Assembly: GCA_002309235.1 (NCBI GenBank)
Contig: DBXA01000007.1
Span: 3,940 to 16,611, forward strand
From: Christensenella sp. UBA1224
GTDB taxonomy: Bacteria > Bacillota > Clostridia > Christensenellales > Aristaeellaceae
Direction of reading: 5' to 3'
DNA: 12,672 nt
Part shown: positions 7,354-12,672 of the stretch, in pieces
How positions within the stretch are numbered: the stretch's first letter is position 1
Layout: each line of letters begins with the position of its first letter
Notes under the pieces: model-generated
The model's database searches: none
Seen by the model: the letters and a program-made list of their open reading frames with translations, nothing else
What the model was told of the DNA's origin: nothing
Program-made: the position numbers and the translations under genes

Positions 7354-8658
7354 ATGATGGGCAGAGCTGTAATACTGACGGGCACCGGCAACGGGCCGGG
7401 CGCCTGCGCCGCCGCGGCGCGCATCTCCACAACGGGCGGCGGGGCAGTGGAAAGATATCAAACAAAGCACGACCCCGAAAAAGACATATCCCTCGTCAAA
7501 AAGGTGCTCTCCTCCGGGCATCAGTCCATATTCGAGCACCAGACTTTTTTCGTAGCGTTCGAAAATGTCTCCGTGGCCGTCGAGCAGTTTGTGATCGAAT
7601 GCCGGCTGGGAAGCTATACGGTAAAGAGCCGCCGGTACGTCGATTTTTCAGGGGCCGGCTATGTGACGCCCGATACGCTGGAGGAGCGCTTCCGGGGCCG
7701 CTATGAACAGCTGATGGAAAGCCTCTTTTCGGTTTACGGAGAGCTGACAGCGGCCGGCATCGCCCGAGAGGACGCTCGCTTTGTACTCCCCTACTGCTTC
7801 TGCAGCAATTTCTATATGACGATGAACGCGCGCTCCCTCTACAAGCTCGTGGCGGAGATGCGCTTCGGCCGCGGCAGCGCCTTTACCGAAATCAGGGAGC
7901 TCGGCGAAAGCCTTGCCTCCCAATTGGATGAGACCTGGCCCGGCGTTTCGGATCTTCTCGGGAAAGCCGCGGCAGCACCGGCGGCATTTGACATTTCCTT
8001 CCTTGAAGGGGAGAGCGGTTTTACAGCCGCGCAGCCGGAGGCCGTCTTAAAACGCGCAGATCCCGATGCCGAAAGCACCCTCAAGGAGCTCATGCGGGCA
8101 AACGGAAGGCCGGCTGATATGTCGGTAAGCGAGCTCATCCGGTCCGGAAGGCCCCGTGAGCTGGAATTCCTGAACTACCGGTTTACGGTTAAGGATGTAT
8201 CCCTAGCCTGTGTCACGCATTTTACCAGGCACCGCATACAATCCCTGCTCGTGCCGGATATCAGGGAAGCGCTGCGCATACGCCGCTTTATCGTTCCGGA
8301 TCCCATCAGGGAAAGCAGCGAGCTGTACGCCAAATATGTTTCCTGCTTTGAAAAAGCCTTCTCTGTCTGCGCCGAGCTGATCCGTGAGGGCATGCCTGCG
8401 GAATTCATCACCTATTTCTGCCTTGCCGGAATGGTCGTACCGCTGGAAATGGGCATGAACGCGCGGGAGCTTCACCTTTTCCTGCGCCTGCGCACCTGCG
8501 AAAGGGCCCAGTGGGAGATACGCCGTCTTGCCAGATCCATGCTTGCCCAGCTCAAGGCCGTATCGCCCGGGGTGTTCGACAGCTTCGGCCCCGGCTGCAT
8601 CTCCATGGACAAGTGTCCCGAGGGCAGGCTCTCCTGCGGAAACCCGCCCAAGCTCTGA
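7354..8658 (+). CDS. thyX: Tandem-domain FAD-dependent thymidylate synthase (ThyX-like)
   Basis: ThyX makes dTMP from dUMP using methylenetetrahydrofolate and FAD. Typical ThyX is about 220-250 residues; this protein has 434 and reads as two ThyX-like halves. Half 1 (about 1-205) has GHQSIFEH (55-62), then ECR (82-84) where RHR is expected, S87, SRRY (92-95) and NARSL with a following EIREL (158-183). Half 2 (about 240-434) lacks the GHxSxxEH element (GRPRELEFLNY instead, about 265-275), but has THFTRHRIQS (288-297) and NARELHLFLRLR...AQWEIR (369-390). The linker (about 205-240) is low in conserved residues. A three-Cys tail (C415, C421, C428) follows. The start is at 7354 or at the adjacent ATG 7357; AAAAGGCGG lies upstream. 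It sits 30 bases after ychF. Whether both halves contribute to one active site is inference; activity could also be altered or lost. Confidence 0.8.
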   Translation: MMGRAVILTGTGNGPGACAAAARISTTGGGAVERYQTKHDPEKDISLVKKVLSSGHQSIFEHQTFFVAFENVSVAVEQFVIECRLGSYTVKSRRYVDFSGAGYVTPDTLEERFRGRYEQLMESLFSVYGELTAAGIAREDARFVLPYCFCSNFYMTMNARSLYKLVAEMRFGRGSAFTEIRELGESLASQLDETWPGVSDLLGKAAAAPAAFDISFLEGESGFTAAQPEAVLKRADPDAESTLKELMRANGRPADMSVSELIRSGRPRELEFLNYRFTVKDVSLACVTHFTRHRIQSLLVPDIREALRIRRFIVPDPIRESSELYAKYVSCFEKAFSVCAELIREGMPAEFITYFCLAGMVVPLEMGMNARELHLFLRLRTCERAQWEIRRLARSMLAQLKAVSPGVFDSFGPGCISMDKCPEGRLSCGNPPKL

Positions 8659-8681
8659 AAATAACGGAAAGGCCTGATACT

Positions 8682-9398
8682 ATGAAGATACCTGTCATCG
8701 GCGTCACCACCTCCTATGAAGACCCTGAGCATCTGGAAAACCAGCATGTGAGCGAGTTTTATATCGATAATGTGAAACGCGGAGGAGGCATCCCGAAGGT
8801 CCTGAACTTCCTGGATCCCCTGGAGACGATAGGCAAAACGCTGGATGGGCTCGACGGCGTGCTGATCATAGGCGGCTGGGATGTGGAGCCCTGCCTTTAC
8901 GGCAGGGAACGGCTGCCCGAGTGCGGCCCTGCCAGCATCATAAAGGACCGATATGAATCGGAGCTCATCCGCCAGACAGTCCGGCGGGATATGCCGCTTC
9001 TCGGCATCTGCCGCGGCATACAGGTCATCAACACCGCCCTGGGCGGAACTCTCATACAGGATATCCCGACAAGCGCCTACGGCACGCTCCACCAGCAGCC
9101 CAAAGGGAACGTCTTCTGGCACGATGTGGATGTAGACCCGGATACCGCCTTCGGGAAGCTCCTGGGCGTTGAAAGGCTCGCGACGAACAGCTATCATCAC
9201 CAGTGCATCGATACGCTTGCGCCGTGCCTCCGCCTTACCGCCCGCTGTACGCGGGATGGTGTGCCCGAAGGCGCTGAGGGGAAGGAAAACACCTTCCTGA
9301 TGGCCACGCAGTGGCATCCGGAGCGCACCGTGCTCCACGACAGGTTCTCCCTGCGCTTCTTTGAGGCGCTCGCAAAGCACGCGGGAGCCGCGATCTGA
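8682..9398 (+). CDS. Class I glutamine-amidotransferase-like hydrolase (peptidase C26)
   Basis: The protein belongs to the family of gamma-glutamyl-gamma-aminobutyrate hydrolase (PuuD), which cleaves gamma-glutamyl amide bonds. The 238 residues show a complete catalytic set: C110 in the nucleophile elbow LLGICRGIQVIN, and H212 and E214 in TQWHPE. The N-terminus KIPVIGVTTSYE and the segment VKRGGGIP match family members. GGAAAGG ends 9 bases before the ATG at 8682. The reading frame is open further upstream, but that part overlaps thyX and is not conserved-looking. The gap to thyX is 23 bases, so the two are probably co-transcribed. PuuD works in putrescine breakdown, but no other puu gene is here and the substrate is undetermined. 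Confidence 0.87.
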   Translation: MKIPVIGVTTSYEDPEHLENQHVSEFYIDNVKRGGGIPKVLNFLDPLETIGKTLDGLDGVLIIGGWDVEPCLYGRERLPECGPASIIKDRYESELIRQTVRRDMPLLGICRGIQVINTALGGTLIQDIPTSAYGTLHQQPKGNVFWHDVDVDPDTAFGKLLGVERLATNSYHHQCIDTLAPCLRLTARCTRDGVPEGAEGKENTFLMATQWHPERTVLHDRFSLRFFEALAKHAGAAI

Positions 9399-9404
9399 AG
9401 GAGG
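9398..9404 (+). promoter_or_regulatory. Ribosome site that sets the GH127 start
   Basis: AAGGAGG overlaps the last base of the upstream stop codon and lies 7 bases before the ATG at 9412. The frame is open back to 9361, but those 17 extra codons overlap the C26 hydrolase and have no ribosome site. Confidence 0.85.
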
Positions 9405-9411
9405 AATTAAG

Positions 9412-11268
9412 ATGTCGAAAAACACCGAAATGCTCTCCCATGAAAAAGTCCGCCTGACAGAGGGCTTCTGGAAGGAGAAGCGGGAACTCACGCGCGATGT
9501 GACTCTCATGTCCATCTACGACAGGTTCACAGAGACAGGCCGCTTTGCTTCCCTCGATTTCAATCATCCGGATCCCCATATCTTCTGGGACAGCGATATC
9601 GCCAAGTGGATCGAAGGCGCGGCGTACCTGCTGGAGGACAAGAGGGATGAAAGGATAGAGAAGCTGGTAGACGAGGCCGTTGAGAAGATAAAGCTCCACC
9701 AGCGTCCGGACGGCTATTTCAACATCCATTTTGACACAAAGGAGCCCGCCGCCCGCTTCAGCCGCTATACCGATCACGAGCTCTACGACCTTGGGCATCT
9801 CACCGAGGCCGCCGTCGCCTACAAGCGCGCCACCGGCAAAAGGGATCTGCTCGATGTATGCATCCGGTATATCGACCTCGTCGACAGGGTATTCCGCGTG
9901 GAGCACTCCGCCGCGTTCGATACCCCCGGCCACGAGGAGATCGAGCTTGCCCTGTATAAGATGTACCGGGAAACAGGGGAAGAAAAATACCTGACGCTGA
10001 TGCGGTATTTCATCGATACAAGGGGCACCTCCGACAAGGACAAGACCTATGATGTGTTCGGTACGAACCGCTATTCCCAGGCCCATATCCCCGTGCGGGA
10101 ACAGACCACGGCAGAAGGGCACAGCGTTCGCGCCATGTACCTGTACTGCGCCATGGCAGATCTCGCCCGCGAGGATGGCGATGAAGCCCTGCGCAAGGCC
10201 TGTGAGACGCTGTTTGAAAATGTGGTGACCAGGCGCATGTACGTGACCGGCGGCATAGGCTCCAGCCATGTGGGCGAAGCCTTTACCTTCGATTACGACC
10301 TGATGAACCGCACCGCCTACGCCGAGACCTGCGCGGCGCTGGGCTTGGCCCTTTTCGCCCGCCGCATGTGGCTGATCGAGCCAAAGGGCATCTATGCCGA
10401 TATCGCGGAGCTTGCCCTTTACAACGGTTCCCTTTCCGGCATTTCCCTTTCCGGCGATTCCTTCTTCTATGAAAACCCGCTGGAGATACACACCCAGGTC
10501 ATCAAGCACAACGGGCTATACACGAAGGCGAGGGATTCCATGCCCATCGCCCAGCGCGTGAAGGTGTTCTCCTGCTCCTGCTGCCCGCCCAATCTCCTGC
10601 GCGTGATCGCCTCTATAGGCGATTTTGCCTTCAGCGAGGGAAGTGATACCCTCTACAGCAACCTCTTTATGGGGTGTGAAGCGGATACCTCCTTCGGCCG
10701 CATCACCGAGAAGACCGGTTATCCCTACGACGGCAGCGTGGAATACGCCATGCCGGACGGCGCGGAAAGCTTCACACTGGCTGTCCATATCCCGGCCTGG
10801 GCAGGCAGCGATTACACGCTCACGCTCAACGGCAGGCTCTATGAAGCCGTACCGCGGGACGGATATGTGTACATCACCCGCGCCTGGGAGAAGGATGACA
10901 TCCTGCGGCTGGAAATGAACATGGAAGCCCGCCTTGTAGAGGCGAACCCAGCAGTACACGAGGACTGCGGCCGTGTTGCCGTCATGCGCGGGCCCATCGT
11001 CTACTGCGCGGAAGAGGTCGATAACGGCCGCTTCGTAAAGGATATCGCCGTAAGCGGTGAGAGGCCCTTTACCGCAGAATGGAACGATGCCATGAACCTG
11101 CCTGTGCTGCGGACGACCGGCTCCCGCCGCGTATGGCCGGACAGCAACCCGCTATACAGCGCCTCCAGGAGCCGCCGCCGGGAATGCGGTGTGACGCTCA
11201 TCCCATACGCCGCCTTTGCGAACCGCGGCGAAAGCGATATGGCAGTGTGGCTCCTTGAGGAGAGATAA
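9412..11268 (+). CDS. GH127 beta-L-arabinofuranosidase (DUF1680)
   Basis: GH127 enzymes release terminal beta-L-arabinofuranose, as HypBA1 of Bifidobacterium longum does from plant hydroxyproline-linked arabino-oligosaccharides. They use a zinc-bound cysteine nucleophile. In this 618-residue protein the YAETCAAL motif gives E305 and C307, and FSCSCCPPN gives C390 and C391; these match the Glu, Cys, Cys, Cys zinc set of HypBA1, in which the first Cys of the CC pair is the nucleophile. The catalytic alpha/alpha barrel (about 10-410) is followed by beta-sandwich domains (about 410-618). It is somewhat shorter than HypBA1 (about 658). No signal peptide is seen, so it probably works in the cytoplasm on imported oligosaccharides. 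It starts 13 bases after the C26 gene. Other GH127-like families (GH146 and relatives) share this fold, so the exact sugar is uncertain. Confidence 0.9.
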   Translation: MSKNTEMLSHEKVRLTEGFWKEKRELTRDVTLMSIYDRFTETGRFASLDFNHPDPHIFWDSDIAKWIEGAAYLLEDKRDERIEKLVDEAVEKIKLHQRPDGYFNIHFDTKEPAARFSRYTDHELYDLGHLTEAAVAYKRATGKRDLLDVCIRYIDLVDRVFRVEHSAAFDTPGHEEIELALYKMYRETGEEKYLTLMRYFIDTRGTSDKDKTYDVFGTNRYSQAHIPVREQTTAEGHSVRAMYLYCAMADLAREDGDEALRKACETLFENVVTRRMYVTGGIGSSHVGEAFTFDYDLMNRTAYAETCAALGLALFARRMWLIEPKGIYADIAELALYNGSLSGISLSGDSFFYENPLEIHTQVIKHNGLYTKARDSMPIAQRVKVFSCSCCPPNLLRVIASIGDFAFSEGSDTLYSNLFMGCEADTSFGRITEKTGYPYDGSVEYAMPDGAESFTLAVHIPAWAGSDYTLTLNGRLYEAVPRDGYVYITRAWEKDDILRLEMNMEARLVEANPAVHEDCGRVAVMRGPIVYCAEEVDNGRFVKDIAVSGERPFTAEWNDAMNLPVLRTTGSRRVWPDSNPLYSASRSRRRECGVTLIPYAAFANRGESDMAVWLLEER

Positions 11269-11275
11269 AGGCATG

Positions 11276-11305
11276 ACCGCCGAAAGCCGCAAACGGCGCG
11301 GCGGT
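11276..11305 (+). terminator. Nested GC hairpin between the two sugar-enzyme genes
   Basis: ACCGCCG (11276-11282) pairs with CGGCGGT (11299-11305), and inside it GCCG (11286-11289) pairs with CGGC (11294-11297) around CAAA, with an AAA/G internal loop. Only TTTATC follows, so termination would be partial. It may tune the level of the downstream gene or protect the GH127 message end. Confidence 0.5.
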
Positions 11306-11335
11306 TTATCATATATATAAAAAAAGGAGAAAACT

Positions 11336-12672
11336 ATGGAAAAGTATCAAAATTTCAACCTGGCCGGATACGTCTACGCCTATTACCTGGATGGCATCAC
11401 GGAAGAAAAGCTGCGCCGTGATATCGCCTTTTACGAGTATTACCTGCCCCTCACAAAGGTATACCTGGAAAGCCACCGCGCACTCGTGGATATCCCGGAG
11501 GAGACGCTGCGCATGGCGAAGCGCGTATTCCTCGAAAAGGGCATAGAAGTATCCGGCGGCATCACCACCACGGCGAAGGTGGGCGAAAAGAAGCCCTCCA
11601 TATTCGACTGCTACTGCTTCAGCGATGAGGCTCACAGGGAAAACCTGCTCTCCATCGTGCGGAAGACCGCATCCCTGTTCGATGAGTTCATACTGGATGA
11701 CTACTTTTTCACGCCCTGCCGCTGCGAAAAGTGCATAAAGGCGAAGGGCAGCCGTTCCTGGGAAAGGTTCCGGCTCGATACCATGGCGGATTTCTCCCGG
11801 GAGCTCGTAACGGAGGCGAAAAAAGCAAACCCGAAGTGCTCCTGCATCATCAAATACCCCAACTGGTACGAATCCTACGCGGAAACGGGCTACAACCCGG
11901 AAGCGCAGAAGGATATCTTCGACCGCATCTATACGGGCACCGAATCCCGGCTCAGCAATTACAACGCCCAGCACCTGCAGCGCTACCTGAGCTACTCCCT
12001 CATGCGCCTCATGGAGAACAGCGCCCCCGGGCGCAACGGCGGCGGCTGGATCGACCTGGGCGGTTCCTCCGGCAATGTTTCCGTCTTCCTCCAGCAGGCG
12101 GAGCTCACGCTGTTCTCAAAGGCAAGAGAGCTGATGCTCTTCAATTTCGGCTCGATGATCGACGAACCCGCGGCCGCAGCCCTGGGGATCGCCCTCCAGA
12201 AGGCGGATGTCCTTCTCGGAAAGCTGGGGAATCCCCTTGGCGTATCCGTGTACGAGCCTTATGCCTCCGGCGGCGAGGACCAGCTGATAAACTACATCGG
12301 TATGCTGGGGATCCCCCTGGAGCCCAAGCCCTATTTCGACGAGGAGGCCAAAGAGGTCTTCCTGACGGAGAACAGCGCGAAGGACCCGGACGTGGTGAAG
12401 AAGCTGGAAAAGTACGTGCGCGAAGGCGGCATTGCCGTCATAACTTCCGGTTTCCTGAAGGCAGCGGAAGGCATGGGCATACGGCAGTTGACATCCGCCC
12501 GCGTGACCGGGAGAAAGCTTTCCGGCACGCGCTTCGCTCTGACGAACCTGAATGTCTCCAGCGGGAACACCGTCATGACCGATGAAAAAGTGTCCTTCAC
12601 GGAGCTGGCCCACAAGAACAACGCCACCTGGGAGGATGTGCTCCTTTTCTCCAACGATACCTCCATGGGCAT
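11336..12672 (+). CDS. Unrecognised protein, possible TIM-barrel glycoside hydrolase (partial)
   Basis: The frame starts with ATG at 11336, 6 bases after AAGGAG, and stays open to the right edge, giving 445 residues with no stop. I do not recognise a named family. The first part (about 1-280) looks like a (beta/alpha) barrel: FDEFILDDYFF (115-125) resembles a strand ending in acidic residues (D121, D122), directly followed by a cysteine group C128-x-C130-x2-C133. Later come CIIKYPNWYESY (170-181) and YTGTESR (199-205). The second part (about 300-390) has alternating strand and helix with VVKKLEKYVREGGIAVITSGF, which resembles the beta-galactosidase trimerisation or GATase-like domain that follows the barrel in GH42-like enzymes. 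No signal peptide is visible. Its place next to GH127 supports a role in sugar breakdown, but this is inference. The C-terminus is outside the window. Confidence 0.6.
   Translation, partial: MEKYQNFNLAGYVYAYYLDGITEEKLRRDIAFYEYYLPLTKVYLESHRALVDIPEETLRMAKRVFLEKGIEVSGGITTTAKVGEKKPSIFDCYCFSDEAHRENLLSIVRKTASLFDEFILDDYFFTPCRCEKCIKAKGSRSWERFRLDTMADFSRELVTEAKKANPKCSCIIKYPNWYESYAETGYNPEAQKDIFDRIYTGTESRLSNYNAQHLQRYLSYSLMRLMENSAPGRNGGGWIDLGGSSGNVSVFLQQAELTLFSKARELMLFNFGSMIDEPAAAALGIALQKADVLLGKLGNPLGVSVYEPYASGGEDQLINYIGMLGIPLEPKPYFDEEAKEVFLTENSAKDPDVVKKLEKYVREGGIAVITSGFLKAAEGMGIRQLTSARVTGRKLSGTRFALTNLNVSSGNTVMTDEKVSFTELAHKNNATWEDVLLFSNDTSMG

Noticed and set aside
6238..7539. 433-codon minus-strand frame opposite ychF
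   Set aside because: It lies opposite ychF, a complete and highly conserved gene. Long antisense frames are expected in GC-rich genes, and its translation shows no recognisable family.
8472..9515. 347-codon minus-strand frame opposite the C26 hydrolase
   Set aside because: It is a shadow of the C26 hydrolase and its neighbours, which carry intact catalytic motifs; the antisense translation is not protein-like.
9235..10509. 424-codon minus-strand frame opposite GH127
   Set aside because: It overlaps two well-supported genes on the plus strand and shows no known domain.
11731..12585. 284-codon plus-strand frame within the last gene
   Set aside because: It is an alternative frame of the 11336 gene, rich in Arg, Pro and Gly as expected for an out-of-frame reading of GC-rich DNA, with no ribosome site.
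1..12672. CRISPR array, insertion sequence or prophage genes
   Set aside because: I saw no regularly spaced direct repeats, transposase, integrase or phage structural motifs anywhere in the window.

Overview
The window looks like the chromosome of an anaerobic, probably gut-dwelling member of the Bacillota (Clostridia). The evidence is indirect. Strong AAGGAGG ribosome sites and TTGnnn-17-TAnnnT promoters are common, comEC sits directly before holA as in many Firmicutes, an FAD-dependent ThyX replaces ThyA, and carbohydrate-degrading genes are present. From about position 530 rightwards the DNA is GC-rich. The left end is visibly more AT-rich.

Layout. (1) Positions 1-620, minus strand: the 5' end of a DUF3427-type DEAD/DEAH helicase gene that runs off the left edge, about 320 bases with no convincing gene but with two inverted repeats, then a tRNA-Leu(CAA) gene with its own promoter and terminator. 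The tRNA 3' end faces the AT-rich helicase side, the usual arrangement at the edge of an integrated element. (2) Positions 724-6040, plus strand: a clear promoter followed by a small metallo-beta-lactamase-fold hydrolase, comEC (ATGA overlap), holA (start immediately after the comEC stop) and an M42 aminopeptidase whose real start is set by a strong ribosome site at 4982-4989. A hairpin at 6088-6120 probably closes this unit. (3) Positions 6160-12672, plus strand: a second promoter, then the YchF ATPase, an unusual ThyX protein, a class I glutamine-amidotransferase-like hydrolase (peptidase C26), a GH127 beta-L-arabinofuranosidase, and an unrecognised protein that runs off the right edge and may be a TIM-barrel glycosidase.

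How they work together. Regions 1 and 2 are mostly housekeeping: DNA uptake (ComEC), replication (HolA), translation-linked ATPase (YchF), peptide turnover (M42) and dTMP synthesis (ThyX). The last two genes form a small carbohydrate module, with no export signal on either protein, so they probably act on imported L-arabinose-containing oligosaccharides.

The most interesting object is the 434-residue ThyX protein at 7354-8658. It appears to be two ThyX domains fused in tandem whose catalytic motifs are degenerate in complementary ways. The first keeps the GHxSxxEH and SxRRY elements but has ECR where the RHR signature belongs. The second keeps RHR and the NAR...QWEIR element but has lost the GHxSxxEH element.
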